This document shows, piece by piece, positions 8,122 through 17,035 of a DNA stretch of 64,000 nucleotides; position 1 is the stretch's first letter; every line of letters begins with the position of its first letter. The notes under the pieces were generated by a model, which ran no database searches, was not told the DNA's origin, and saw nothing but the letters and a program-made list of their open reading frames with translations. The DNA lies in the NCBI GenBank assembly GCA_963717455.1, contig OY970336.1, positions 1,922,001 through 1,986,000 on the forward strand, written 5' to 3'. The translations under genes and the position numbers were made by a program. Origin of the DNA: Bog-473 sp963717455 (GTDB lineage: Bacteria; Actinomycetota; Acidimicrobiia; Acidimicrobiales; RAAP-2).

Positions 8122-9291
8122 ATGGGGCTGCGCGAGCACGTCATTTGCGACAGCGACCTCCACGTGATGGAGCCGTCCGACCTGTGGGAGCGCTACATCG
8201 ATCCGGCCTACAGGCACGCCGCACCGCGCGGCCTCTCGGAGATCCCCCGTGACATGCGGGTGCGGGTCAAGAACCGCGTCGTGCTCCGACTGGGCGCCAC
8301 CCGCCCGATGCATGTCGACGGCCGGAAGACCGGGTGGCAGAAGGACCATGACAGCGTGTACGCCCGGTCCGAGGCCAGGGGCTGGGATCCGGAGTCGCAG
8401 ATCGACGCCATGGACGCCGAGGGGCTCGACCTCGCCGTGCTCTACCCGTCGCGCGGCTTGTTCGTCCTCGGCATCGACTCGTCCGAGCAGATCGGTGGCG
8501 ACGGACTGGAGCCAGAGTTCGCAACTGCCATCGCCCGCGCCTACAACGACTGGCTCAGGGACTTCTGCGATCACGCCCCCGACCGGATGTTCGGGGCCGG
8601 GATGGTGGCGCCCCACGATGTCTCCGGCGCGGTCGCGGAGTCCCGGCGGTGCGTGGAGGAGCTCGGCTTCCGGGCGATCTTCCTGGCGCCGGCGGCGGTG
8701 AACCGGCGGCCATGGCACCACTCCGCTTACGACCCGCTGTGGGCGGAGATCCAACGGCTTGGCGTCCCCCTGGCCTTCCACGGTGGCGGCCAGACCTACC
8801 TCACGCCGGACTTCGGGCTCGAGGTGCTGGACCGGCTGATGCTGTGGCACACCTTCAGCCAGCCCCTGGGGATCCAGTTCGTGACGGCCTGCCTCTGTGG
8901 TGGTGGCGTGCTCGAGCGCTTCCCCGACCTGAAGGTGGCCCTGCTCGAGGGGAATTGCTCGTGGGCGCCGTGGTTCCTCTACCGGCTCGACGAGCACTGG
9001 GAGTGGACGGGCTGGTACGAGGCGCCCGAACTGACCATGCCGCCGTCGGAGTACTTCAAGCGCAACTGCTGGATCTCGGTCGAGGCCGACGAGGTGACCG
9101 TGCCGCACTTCGTCGAGACCTTCGGCGACGAGCGGCTCATCTTCTCGACCGACTACCCCCACGGCGACTCCAAGTACCCGCATGCCGTGAGCACGTTCGA
9201 CAAGCTCCCACTCGCCGAGACGAGCAAGGCCCGCATCGTCAGTACCAACTGGGCGGCGCTCTACGGCATCCCGCTCGTCAAGAAGACCTGA
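8122..9291 (+). CDS. Amidohydrolase family 2 metal-dependent hydrolase/decarboxylase
   Basis: A 389-residue TIM-barrel protein of the amidohydrolase 2 (ACMSD-like) group. The N-terminal DSDLHVMEP is the modified HxH metal motif. Other conserved points are AMDAEGLDLAVLYPS, a mid-protein LAFHGGG metal histidine, the LLEGNCSWAPWFLYRLDEHW segment, and IFSTDYPHGDSKYP containing the catalytic Asp. ATG at 8122 was chosen for the GGGGGG run 5-10 nt upstream; a GTG at 8083 would add an unconserved leader. Members hydrolyse or decarboxylate aromatic or cyclic acids. A second member lies truncated at the right end of the window. Confidence 0.87.
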   Translation: MGLREHVICDSDLHVMEPSDLWERYIDPAYRHAAPRGLSEIPRDMRVRVKNRVVLRLGATRPMHVDGRKTGWQKDHDSVYARSEARGWDPESQIDAMDAEGLDLAVLYPSRGLFVLGIDSSEQIGGDGLEPEFATAIARAYNDWLRDFCDHAPDRMFGAGMVAPHDVSGAVAESRRCVEELGFRAIFLAPAAVNRRPWHHSAYDPLWAEIQRLGVPLAFHGGGQTYLTPDFGLEVLDRLMLWHTFSQPLGIQFVTACLCGGGVLERFPDLKVALLEGNCSWAPWFLYRLDEHWEWTGWYEAPELTMPPSEYFKRNCWISVEADEVTVPHFVETFGDERLIFSTDYPHGDSKYPHAVSTFDKLPLAETSKARIVSTNWAALYGIPLVKKT

Positions 9292-9498
9292 CCGCCCCTC
9301 CTTCGGAGCGGAGTTCGGGAAGAGTCAAGCGGCGTGCGCGAATCGTGCACGAGGGAACGGACAACAGGGGTCATGGGTGGTCATCGGGGCAGACTTCCCG
9401 TAAGCCGTGACTCCTGGAGTGATCTCTTGGGTCAGCTCGGGAGGTTCACTGCGTTGGGGAAGGCGCGCCGAGATCGCCGTCGCCACTCTCCTCACCCG

Positions 9499-11805
9499 TC
9501 ACTGCGAAGCCAGGATGGCTGCCACCTCGGCCACCGGATCGCGGAGAACCGGTCCGGTGGCCGCCACCTCGGCCCTGACGATCGTGCCGGAGAACGGGAA
9601 AGGCGCCACGTAGTCGCTTCCCACCGCCGGGCCCCATTCGTAGCCGCAGGTCAGCCCGATGCCGACTTCGTTGAAGGCAGCCGGCGTGAACCGGTCGACG
9701 ACCCCCGTCCCCACCACCTCCCCGTCCTGCAGCAGTGTGGCGCGACCGCCGGCCGCCTCGTCCTTCTCGAATCGGAACTCGAGGTGATGACGGCCCGGCC
9801 CGAGTGCCTTGTCGGCGACGACCTGGTACAGCGTCTGACCCTGCAGGTTGTGGATGTAGCGGAGTCGCCCCTCCAGGAAGTGAAGCGACCAGCCACCGAG
9901 CGCGCAACCCAGCGCGAGAAGCGTGCCGTTGGCGACCACGTTCTCGGGCACTTCGACCTCCAGCACCATGGAATGCGATCGGTTGCGGACGTTCACGGCA
10001 ACGGTTTCGGGAACGGGGGCCCCACCCTGGAAGTACCGGAAGGTTCCCCGGTTCTCACGGCGATCCGGCCGGCCGTGGGCGATCACCTCTAACACTCGGT
10101 TGTCGAGCGGGAGCACGTCGTTGCGCCGTGCCTCCGCCCACCACAGCTGAATCAGCTGAGCAAGCTTGTCCGGAAACTCCGCCGCACGGTCATGGACCTC
10201 GGAGATGTCCTCGGCGACGTGGTAGAGCTCCCATACGTCGTCGTCGAACGGGGCGTTGGAACTCAGTCCGTCGTCGTAGAGGGGACCGACCGGGTGGAAG
10301 GTCACCGCCTTCCACCCGTCGTGGTAGATCGCGCGCGATCCGAGCATCTCGAAGTGCTGGGTCAGATGCCGGTCGCGCTCGACGTGGCCGCCCTGGCCGA
10401 GCACATAGGCGAAGCTCGTGCCGTCGAGATGCGACTGGTCGATGCCGTCGATCTCGTCGGGTGCGTCGACGCCGACGAGCTCGAGCACCGTCGGCACGAT
10501 ATCGATGGCGTGCGCATACTGCCGGCGGAGAGCGCCGACGTCGGCTGATCGGCGGCCCGCGGGCAGCCGGACGATGCACGGGTCGGCGACCCCCCCTTCA
10601 TGGACCTCGCGCTTCCAGCGCTTGAACGGCGTGTTCCCCGCCATCGTCCATCCCCATGGATAGTTCGCGTGACTGAGAGGTCCGCCGATCTCGTCGATCC
10701 GTCGAAACATCTCGCCGATCCCGGCGGCGTCGAAGTTCGAGAGGCGACCCTCGTTGATGGTGCCTTCCTTGCCGCCCTCCGAGCTGGCCCCGTTGTCGGA
10801 CACCACGATCACGAGGGTCTCGTCCGTCTCTCCCAGGTCCTCGATGAAGCCGAGCACTCGACCGATCTGCTCGTCCGTGTACGAGAGGTACGCGGCAAAG
10901 CACTCCATGAACCGCTCGGACAACGCCCTCTGTCGCTCGTCGAGTGACTCCCAACTCGGGACCCAGGCCGGGCGCGGCGAGAGTGTCGTGTCCTCGGGTA
11001 CGACGCCGAGCGCACGCTGACGGTTGAAGGTCTCCTCGCGCCAGCGATCCCATCCCTTGGCGAAACGGCCCCTATAACGCTCGATCCATTCGGGAGGCGC
11101 GTGGTGCGGCGAATGACAAGCTCCGGTGCAGAAGTACAGGAAGAACGGCACGTCGGCACGGACGGCGCGCAGGTCCCCGAGGAACTCGATGGCACGGTCG
11201 GCGAGGTCCGCACTGAGGTGGTAGCCGTCTTCGATGGTGCCCGGGGGCCTCACGCTGTGGTTGTCGTGATAGAGGGCGGGCACGAACTGGTGCGTCTCGC
11301 CTCCGTGAAACCCGTACCACCGGTCGAACCCCCGGCCGAGCGGCCACGTCGAGCGCGAGGCCGCCATGTTGGTCTCGTCGTCGGGGCTCAGGTGCCATTT
11401 CCCGACGGCGTAGGTCGCGTAGCCGTTGGCCCGGAGGATCTCCGAGAGGTAGCCGTTTTCGCGAGGCGGTCTGCCCCAATACCCGGGATAACCCGACGCC
11501 AGGTCGGCGACACGGCCCATGCCGCTCCGGTGGTGGTTCCTGCCGGTGAGGAGGCACGCACGGGTGGGGGAGCAGAGGGCCGTGGTGTGGAAATTGGTCA
11601 GACTGACCCCGTCGGCGGCCACCCCGTCGATCACGGGGGCGTCCAAGTCGGATCCGTAGCAGCCGAGCTGGGCGAACCCGACGTCATCGAGAACGATCAA
11701 TACAACGTTCGGTGCGCCGTCGGGAGGAGCCGGGGCCGGCGGCCACCACGGTTCGGACGTTCGCCAGTCGTCGCCGATCTTCCCACGGAACTCGATTCTG
11801 GCCAC
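9499..11805 (-). CDS. Type I arylsulfatase
   Basis: A 768-residue alkaline-phosphatase-superfamily sulfatase. The metal-binding LIVLDDVG is at residues 36-43, and CSPTR at 78-82 is the formylglycine motif (Cys78), followed by ACLLTGRNHH. Further active-site segments are YAVGKWHL and VIVVSDNGASSEGG. The last ~200 residues form the extra beta-rich C-terminal region typical of long mycobacterial-type arylsulfatases. No signal peptide is visible, suggesting a cytoplasmic enzyme. The frame stays open upstream through the next gene, but homology starts at VARIEFRGKIGDDW, so GTG at 11805 with upstream GGGGTGG is preferred. It releases sulfate from an aryl or alkyl sulfate ester; a sulfate importer lies 8 kb away. 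Confidence 0.9.
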   Translation of the reverse strand: MARIEFRGKIGDDWRTSEPWWPPAPAPPDGAPNVVLIVLDDVGFAQLGCYGSDLDAPVIDGVAADGVSLTNFHTTALCSPTRACLLTGRNHHRSGMGRVADLASGYPGYWGRPPRENGYLSEILRANGYATYAVGKWHLSPDDETNMAASRSTWPLGRGFDRWYGFHGGETHQFVPALYHDNHSVRPPGTIEDGYHLSADLADRAIEFLGDLRAVRADVPFFLYFCTGACHSPHHAPPEWIERYRGRFAKGWDRWREETFNRQRALGVVPEDTTLSPRPAWVPSWESLDERQRALSERFMECFAAYLSYTDEQIGRVLGFIEDLGETDETLVIVVSDNGASSEGGKEGTINEGRLSNFDAAGIGEMFRRIDEIGGPLSHANYPWGWTMAGNTPFKRWKREVHEGGVADPCIVRLPAGRRSADVGALRRQYAHAIDIVPTVLELVGVDAPDEIDGIDQSHLDGTSFAYVLGQGGHVERDRHLTQHFEMLGSRAIYHDGWKAVTFHPVGPLYDDGLSSNAPFDDDVWELYHVAEDISEVHDRAAEFPDKLAQLIQLWWAEARRNDVLPLDNRVLEVIAHGRPDRRENRGTFRYFQGGAPVPETVAVNVRNRSHSMVLEVEVPENVVANGTLLALGCALGGWSLHFLEGRLRYIHNLQGQTLYQVVADKALGPGRHHLEFRFEKDEAAGGRATLLQDGEVVGTGVVDRFTPAAFNEVGIGLTCGYEWGPAVGSDYVAPFPFSGTIVRAEVAATGPVLRDPVAEVAAILASQ

Positions 11806-11954
11806 CGTCCACCCCAAGCTCTCGATCTTTGCGGCCGCAGGACGCTCGCTGCCGACTCGGCCCGATTCTGTCAGGAGATCTGGAACGACGTCACGCGAAT
11901 CCGGCTCCTCGGGTCGGGGGGACGCTCGAGTGGTCTGGATGTGATCGGCGGTCG

Positions 11955-13646
11955 TCAGCCCTCGCCGAAGGCGAGATACTCGTGGACCGAGCTCACGCAC
12001 GCTGATCCCTCGCCGACGGCTGCAGCCACCCGCTTGACCGATCCGGAGCGAACGTCTCCCACGGCGAAGAGGCCGGGTCGGTTGGACTCGTAGGGGAGCG
12101 GCGCCCGTCCGAGCGCCTCCCAGGTCTCGGACAGATCCCGGGCCCCCAGCGTGCGGCCGGTCAGGACGAATCCATGGTCGTCCAGTGCGGCGCAGCTCGA
12201 GAGCCAGCCGGACGCCGGCTCGGCCCCTATGAACGAGAACAGGGCGCCACACGGGACGGTCTCCTCTCGGTCCTGCTGACGGATGCGCACTGCCGCGAGG
12301 GTCGCACCGCCGTCCAGGGCGGTGACCTCTGACTGCGTGCAGACCCGGATCATCGGGTGGCCGCAGATGCGGTCGACGAGGTACCGCGACATGCTCGCGC
12401 CGATGTCGGGGCCGCGGATGACGAGGGTGACCGGACTGCCCGAGTCGGCCAGGAACATCGCCGCCTGGCCGGCGGAGTTCCCGCCACCGACCACCACGAC
12501 GGGCCCGGGCGTGCAGAGCCGGGCCTCCAGGTGGGTGGCGGCGTAGTAGACGCCCGCGTCCTCGAAGTCCTCGAGACGGTCGGCCGCCAGGCGGCGGTAG
12601 CGCGCGCCGCTCGCTGCGACAACGGCGCGGCCCATGACGTCGGTTCCGTCTGAGAGGTGCACGATCAGATAACCGTCCTCCCCCCGGAGCGACTCGGCCT
12701 CGCACGGCGCGGTCATACGGGCACCGAATTTCTCTGCCTGCACCAACGCACGCTGGGCCAGCTCGGAGCCGGAGACGCCGGTTGGGAACCCGAGGTAGTT
12801 CTCGATACGGGAGCTCGTGCCGGCCTGCCCACCGACCCCGAAGCGCTCGACGCCGAGAGTGGAGAGGCCCTCCGATGCGCCGTAGACGGAGGCGGCGAGC
12901 CCCGCCGGGCCGGCGCCCACCACGATGAGGTCGAAGCGGCGCTCGGGGAGGCTCTGCAGCGTCAAGCCGAGATACTCGGCCAGCTGCCCCGTCGAGGGAC
13001 TGCGGAGCACGGTGCCCGAGGTGATGACGACCGGGAGGTCCACTGCTTGGACGCCGAAGTGCTCGAGGACGTCGTCGACCTCCTCGTGGCGATCCGGGTC
13101 GAGCCATTCGTGCGGAATGCTGAGCCGCGAGAGGAACTCGCGGATGCGCAGCGTCTCCTTGGAGAACCGCGAGCCGATCACCCGAGTGGTCGCCGACGCG
13201 CCGCTGAGCAGGATGGAACGACGCGCGATGTAGGCGGCCAGGATCGTGTCGCTCAGGCCCGGCTGGGTGGCGATCAGGTTCCTGAACTGCTCCTTCGGGA
13301 CCACGAGGACCTCTCCACCCTCCGTGACGCGGGTGGTGACGAAGGCGCGTAAGCCGGTCAGGAGGCTGAGCTCGCCCAGGAATTGCCCCGGGCCGTATCG
13401 GGCGATGGACCGGTCGTCCCCGCTGGCGGCGATCGACACGTCGATCTCGCCCGAGATGACGACGTAGAAGTCGTACGCCGTGTCGCCCTCCCGGTACAGG
13501 ATCTCGCCGGTCCTGGTGGCGCGCTGCATCCCGAAGGATTGGACGACGGAGACCTGCTCGTCGGTCAGGAGCGGGAACGCGACGGCCTCCTCAGGCGTGG
13601 GAGCGGTCACTCGCTGATCCCGCGCTGGTCGTCGCAAATGGGGCAT
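11955..13646 (-). CDS. cNMP-binding / thioredoxin-fold / TrxR-like flavoprotein fusion without redox cysteines
   Basis: A 563-residue three-domain protein. Residues about 25-145 are a cyclic nucleotide-binding domain (YREGDTAYDFYVVISGEIDV, FLGELSLLTG). Residues about 155-225 look like a glutaredoxin/thioredoxin fold ending in DLPVVI, with no CxxC. Residues about 235-560 are a thioredoxin-reductase-like FAD/NAD(P) module with VVGAGPAGLAA, IENYLGFPTG, VVGGGNSAG and a C-terminal GLFAVGDVR. Where bacterial TrxR has CATC, this protein reads AATH, so it cannot be a classical disulfide reductase. It is divergent from a PAS gene. A signal-gated flavin oxidoreductase is inferred. ATG at 13646 is used; GTG at 13610 is an alternative. 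Confidence 0.85.
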   Translation of the reverse strand: MPHLRRPARDQRVTAPTPEEAVAFPLLTDEQVSVVQSFGMQRATRTGEILYREGDTAYDFYVVISGEIDVSIAASGDDRSIARYGPGQFLGELSLLTGLRAFVTTRVTEGGEVLVVPKEQFRNLIATQPGLSDTILAAYIARRSILLSGASATTRVIGSRFSKETLRIREFLSRLSIPHEWLDPDRHEEVDDVLEHFGVQAVDLPVVITSGTVLRSPSTGQLAEYLGLTLQSLPERRFDLIVVGAGPAGLAASVYGASEGLSTLGVERFGVGGQAGTSSRIENYLGFPTGVSGSELAQRALVQAEKFGARMTAPCEAESLRGEDGYLIVHLSDGTDVMGRAVVAASGARYRRLAADRLEDFEDAGVYYAATHLEARLCTPGPVVVVGGGNSAGQAAMFLADSGSPVTLVIRGPDIGASMSRYLVDRICGHPMIRVCTQSEVTALDGGATLAAVRIRQQDREETVPCGALFSFIGAEPASGWLSSCAALDDHGFVLTGRTLGARDLSETWEALGRAPLPYESNRPGLFAVGDVRSGSVKRVAAAVGEGSACVSSVHEYLAFGEG

Positions 13647-13650
13647 CCAG

Positions 13651-13666
13651 TCTCGACACCTCGAGA
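13651..13666. promoter_or_regulatory. Palindrome in the divergent flavoprotein/PAS region
   Basis: TCTCGACACCTCGAGA has perfect 6-bp arms around a 4-bp spacer. A second imperfect repeat, CACCT...AGGTG, lies at 13669-13684. Both sit just upstream of the flavoprotein start and within the 141-bp divergent gap, where they could be an operator controlling either or both genes. Confidence 0.35.
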
Positions 13667-13787
13667 TTCACCTCCCGGTAGGTGGATGGTCGCGCCACGG
13701 GCTGCTCGGATGATACGGGTTCGGGCCGGCTCGGTTCGAGCCCGCTCGGCCCACGCTGGCACGATATCCCCGGTCTATTGTGCGGCC

Positions 13788-14201
13788 ATGGCGACCGAAG
13801 GGAGCAACACGAGCGAGCCCAGCCTGCCGTTGATCCTCGCTCGCGAGCTCGCCGCCAACCTGGCGACGCCGATGTTCCTGATCGACGCCGGCGGCATGCT
13901 GGTGTACTTCAACGAAGCGGCTGAACTCATGCTTGGGAAGAGCTACGCCGAAGTGGGCGGCATTTCTGCCAATGAGTTCGGAGCCATGTTGGAGCTCGGA
14001 AATGTCGACGAGACGCCCATGAGGCGCCGGGACTCGCCTGCAGGTGTCGCCTTCTACAAGCGCGAACCCGCCCACCGAAGGCTCTTGGCCACCACCCTCG
14101 ACGGGACCCGCCAGCCGTTCGAGGTCACCGCGTACCCTCTCTTCGGCCATGTCGGTGACATGCACGGAGTGCTGACCGTGTTCTGGCGGGCGAGAGAATG
14201 A
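13788..14201 (+). CDS. Single PAS-domain protein
   Basis: A 137-residue stand-alone PAS sensor domain. After a short leader it shows ATPMFLIDAGGMLVYFNEAAE, the conserved PAS beta-sheet start, then GLY/GKSYAEVGG-type linker and a C-terminal PAC-like strand pair (PFEVTAYPLFG, GVLTVFW). No output domain is present. The gene ends in an ATGA overlap with the metallo-hydrolase gene, so the two are probably made together and the PAS protein may regulate the hydrolase. It is divergent from the cNMP-binding flavoprotein. ATG at 13788 is 10 bp after an AT-containing stretch without a strong Shine-Dalgarno, so a short leader is likely. Confidence 0.8.
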   Translation: MATEGSNTSEPSLPLILARELAANLATPMFLIDAGGMLVYFNEAAELMLGKSYAEVGGISANEFGAMLELGNVDETPMRRRDSPAGVAFYKREPAHRRLLATTLDGTRQPFEVTAYPLFGHVGDMHGVLTVFWRARE

Positions 14202-15094
14202 GAGTCCGCGTGTGGGGGTGCCGCGGGTCATTGGCCTCACCGGGCGCCGACACGCTCAGATACGGCGGAAATACGTCCTGCGTGGAAGTCCGGGGGGACG
14301 GCGGCGAGGTGCTGGTGCTCGACGCGGGCACGGGCATGCGTCCGCTCGGCGTCGCGATGAGCACCGAAGGCGCGGCGCGAATCGACGTGTTGCTCAGCCA
14401 CCTCCATCTGGACCACCTGCAGGGCCTGGGCTTCTTCCGACCGCTCTTCGATCCGGGTCGCGAGATCCATATTTGGGGCCCGTCCTCTCCGGTGCAGTCG
14501 CTCGCCGACAGGATCTCGACCTATCTCTCGCCGCCGCTCTTTCCGGTGCGACTGGCCGACATCCCGGCCCATCTGGAATTTCACGATGCTCCCGAGGGAC
14601 CGATATCCATCGGCTCGTTGACCGTACGGGCTTCGTTGGTCACCCACCAGGGACCGACCGTCGGATACCGCATAGAGGAACAGGGACGTTCCGTGGTCTA
14701 CTTGCCCGACCACGAGCCCGGGCTCGGACTGGGCCTCTCAGGCCGCCCGGTCGAATGGGTGAGCGGCTACCACCTGGCCCACCGCGCCGACGTGCTGCTG
14801 CACGATGCCCAATACGGTGATGGCGAGTATCCCCACCACGTCGGGTGGGGCCATTCGGCAATCGCACATGTGGTCGACTTTGCGCGCATGGCTGAGGTCG
14901 ACCGGTTGCTCCTCTTCCATCACGATCCGTACCACACCGACGACGAATTGGAGTTGCTGCTCGCCGACGCGCAGAGATGCTGGGGGGCCGGAAGCGAACG
15001 AGTGCAGGCTGCCTGCGAGGGCATGACGATCACGTTCGCTGCCGATGGCGTCTCGATCGACCCGGCCGACGGTCGCGCCCGGACCAGCTCCTAG
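14198..15094 (+). CDS. Metallo-beta-lactamase-fold hydrolase (phosphodiesterase-like branch)
   Basis: A 298-residue MBL-fold protein. The dinuclear metal motif is HLHLDH at residues 68-73. Further ligands are supplied by VTHQG, YLPDHEPG, LLHDAQY, GWGHS and LFHHDP. The HDAQY-GWGHS-FHHDP pattern is typical of the Lactamase_B_2 group related to cyclic phosphodiesterases, RNase Z and YycJ-type enzymes rather than to antibiotic beta-lactamases. There is no signal peptide. ATG overlaps the PAS stop. With a PAS sensor in the same operon and a cNMP-binding protein next door, hydrolysis of a nucleotide signal is an attractive but untested idea. Confidence 0.85.
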   Translation: MRVRVWGCRGSLASPGADTLRYGGNTSCVEVRGDGGEVLVLDAGTGMRPLGVAMSTEGAARIDVLLSHLHLDHLQGLGFFRPLFDPGREIHIWGPSSPVQSLADRISTYLSPPLFPVRLADIPAHLEFHDAPEGPISIGSLTVRASLVTHQGPTVGYRIEEQGRSVVYLPDHEPGLGLGLSGRPVEWVSGYHLAHRADVLLHDAQYGDGEYPHHVGWGHSAIAHVVDFARMAEVDRLLLFHHDPYHTDDELELLLADAQRCWGAGSERVQAACEGMTITFAADGVSIDPADGRARTSS

Positions 15095-15131
15095 CAGTAC
15101 ACCTAGCCGCTCGGCGAGCCTTCAAGCTGCG

Positions 15132-15152
15132 TGCCCCGGTGGTGCCGGGGCA
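15132..15152. terminator. Bidirectional terminator hairpin
   Basis: TGCCCCGG and CCGGGGCA pair perfectly (8 bp) across a 5-nt loop. The hairpin lies in the 66-bp gap between the convergent MBL-fold and GH43-like genes, 9 bp from the latter's stop. Confidence 0.7.
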
Positions 15153-15160
15153 AAGAGGGC

Positions 15161-16795
15161 TCAAGGGCCGTCGAGAAGCGCCTGCTGCATATTCGAGGTG
15201 GTCTGCGGAACCTCGCTCGAGCAGAGGTACTCGGCAGCGAACTCGGTCACCACGTACGACTCGAACGTGGTGAGGTCACGAGCGGCAAGCGATCGAACGA
15301 CCTGGGCTGCGTTCTCCTGTCGGGCAAGATCCGCGCACGCCAGCTCGCCGTCGCGCACCGCCGACGCACTGCTGTCGTCGCTGAAGGAGCCGGGGACGGT
15401 CCGGATCAGGTCGAGGAACGCCTGGCGAGGCTGCATCGGCAGAGCGGGGTCCCCCGCGTAGAGCGTGTCCTCGGCCATCGCCGCGGCGGCCGCTCGAGTC
15501 GCAACGCGAGGCAGACCGCTGGTCGGGAACACCAGCAGGTCGACGTAGAGGCGGCGATGCGCATAGTCACCCGTCTGGCCGGGAACGAGGCCGTGGTGCA
15601 CCATCCAGATGAGTTCGCCCGTCTGGAAGAACTCCGACCCGCCGTAACCCTGGCCGTTGGCGCTGTCGGTGCTCGTGTGCCACGCCCGGTCGAGCGGCTT
15701 GGCGCAGGGGCCGGTGACCGAGGTGCAGGCGGCGATGCCGATGCTGTAGTTGGGCGTCCCCCAGAGATTGGCCGAATAGAAGAGCCAGTAGACGCTTCTC
15801 TCCTTGATCATGGAGGGCGCCTCGACCAGGCCACCCTCCCAGGCCTGGGTTGCGCCGATCAGCTCGTGGGGAGACCCGACCGTCGACAGTCCGTCGGGCG
15901 AGAGCTGTTGCGAGTAGATGTAGGTCGGCAGGTTGCAGCAGTCACCGTCGCTCTTCCACAGCAGCCAGGGCGTGCCGTCCGATCTCACGTAGATGCTGGG
16001 GTCGATCGCTCCGCCCTGTGTATACGGGCAGACGAACGCCGATGACGAGTCGTCGACGAAGGGGCCGGCCGGGCTCGTGCTCGTGGCCCGGGAGATGCAC
16101 ATGGCCGTGTTCGGCCCATGGGTCGTCTCGACGCAACCGGGTGAGGTGGGCTTCGCCACGCAGTTGATGGGATGGGTCGCGGGGGTGGCGTAGTAGAGGA
16201 CGTACGTCCCGTCGGGACGGGCCCACACCGACGGTGCCCACTGGTACCCGGGCACGGTCCACGACGGCAGGGTCGGCAGCGCATCGCCCAGGTAGTGTCC
16301 GGCGAAACCCGTGGCGCGAGTGATGGCGATGACCGGGATATGGGCCGGGGCCAAATGGGCCCCCCCGGTGGTGGTCGTGGCGTACGCGTAGACCGAGTCA
16401 CCGACCAGCAGCGCAAAAGGGTCGGCGAAGTCTCCGTTGAAGATCGGCTCACCGTGGAGCAGGCCGCTCAGCACCGAGAGCTGAATGCCGTGTGCCTTCG
16501 ACGGGTTGAGGCCGACCGGGCCTTGTGTCGCCTGGTGGCCGGGCGTGACGAACGGCTGACCGGCGCGCACGGTCGGCGCGAGCGGGAGAGGCCTCGTCGT
16601 CGCGGTCGACGACCGGGCCTGCGGTGAGGTCCGTGGGGTGGCCGAGGCCTGCCCAGACGCGGCGATGGCGCCCGCGCCCACGCACGCGACGGCGAGGGCA
16701 CTCAGCGTGAGACGGCGAAGCGGAGGACGTGTCCGGCGGGTGGATGGGGGACCGTGCCGGGCCGCGCTCGCCACCGTCCTCACGTTTCCCATCAT
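15161..16795 (-). CDS. Secreted GH43-like glycoside hydrolase with C-terminal DUF732-like domain
   Basis: A 544-residue exported protein. Residues 1-52 are a signal peptide: a long basic region, then LTLSALAVACVGAGAIAASG and an Ala-rich cleavage site. Residues about 95-435 resemble the five-bladed propeller of family 43 hydrolases. FADPF carries the putative base Asp, GAIDPSIYV the middle Asp, and VEAPSMI the putative acid Glu. WAPSVWARPDGTYVLYY is the family blade motif. The last ~70 residues (FLDLIRTVPGSFSDD to EYLCSS) resemble DUF732, a small secreted mycobacterial domain with two cysteines. The substrate, likely an arabino- or xylo-glycan, is inferred from the family. It is the last gene before a convergent terminator. 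Confidence 0.78.
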   Translation of the reverse strand: MMGNVRTVASAARHGPPSTRRTRPPLRRLTLSALAVACVGAGAIAASGQASATPRTSPQARSSTATTRPLPLAPTVRAGQPFVTPGHQATQGPVGLNPSKAHGIQLSVLSGLLHGEPIFNGDFADPFALLVGDSVYAYATTTTGGAHLAPAHIPVIAITRATGFAGHYLGDALPTLPSWTVPGYQWAPSVWARPDGTYVLYYATPATHPINCVAKPTSPGCVETTHGPNTAMCISRATSTSPAGPFVDDSSSAFVCPYTQGGAIDPSIYVRSDGTPWLLWKSDGDCCNLPTYIYSQQLSPDGLSTVGSPHELIGATQAWEGGLVEAPSMIKERSVYWLFYSANLWGTPNYSIGIAACTSVTGPCAKPLDRAWHTSTDSANGQGYGGSEFFQTGELIWMVHHGLVPGQTGDYAHRRLYVDLLVFPTSGLPRVATRAAAAAMAEDTLYAGDPALPMQPRQAFLDLIRTVPGSFSDDSSASAVRDGELACADLARQENAAQVVRSLAARDLTTFESYVVTEFAAEYLCSSEVPQTTSNMQQALLDGP

Positions 16796-16878
16796 GGTCG
16801 ACCCCGAGGTCAGAGAGCCGTCATGGACCCCGGGACGGAGCGTCGGCCCTGTGGTGGAGCCTCAGGCGAGCGATGAGA

Positions 16879-16923
16879 TGAGGGGCGGTGACGACAACTG
16901 TTTCCCCCGATCACCGCCCCTCA
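16879..16923. terminator. 13-bp perfect inverted repeat with 19-nt loop
   Basis: TGAGGGGCGGTGA (16879-16891) is exactly complementary to TCACCGCCCCTCA (16911-16923). The element lies 84 bp upstream of the GH43-like start and 113 bp after the methyltransferase stop, both leftward genes. It could be the terminator of the upstream operon or an attenuator/operator for the GH43-like gene. A smaller repeat, CATCTG-5-CAGATG, lies at 16986-17002. Confidence 0.55.
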
Positions 16924-17035
16924 GTCAGGATGCTGACACTGCGGGTCCACGCCGACATAGAGCCGACCGGACTGTCCTGTCACAACATCTGGACAACAGA
17001 TGGCCCGGCGGTGCCCCGTCTGTCGGGCGGCGTGC

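Noticed and set aside
11806..13107. N-terminal extension of the arylsulfatase through the upstream gene
   Set aside because: The extension is antiparallel-free overlap in another frame of the flavoprotein gene; sulfatase homology begins at the GTG at 11805.
14198..15094. Antibiotic beta-lactamase
   Set aside because: The fold is shared, but the HDAQY/GWGHS pattern, lack of a signal peptide and PAS partner point to a cytoplasmic phosphodiesterase-like enzyme.
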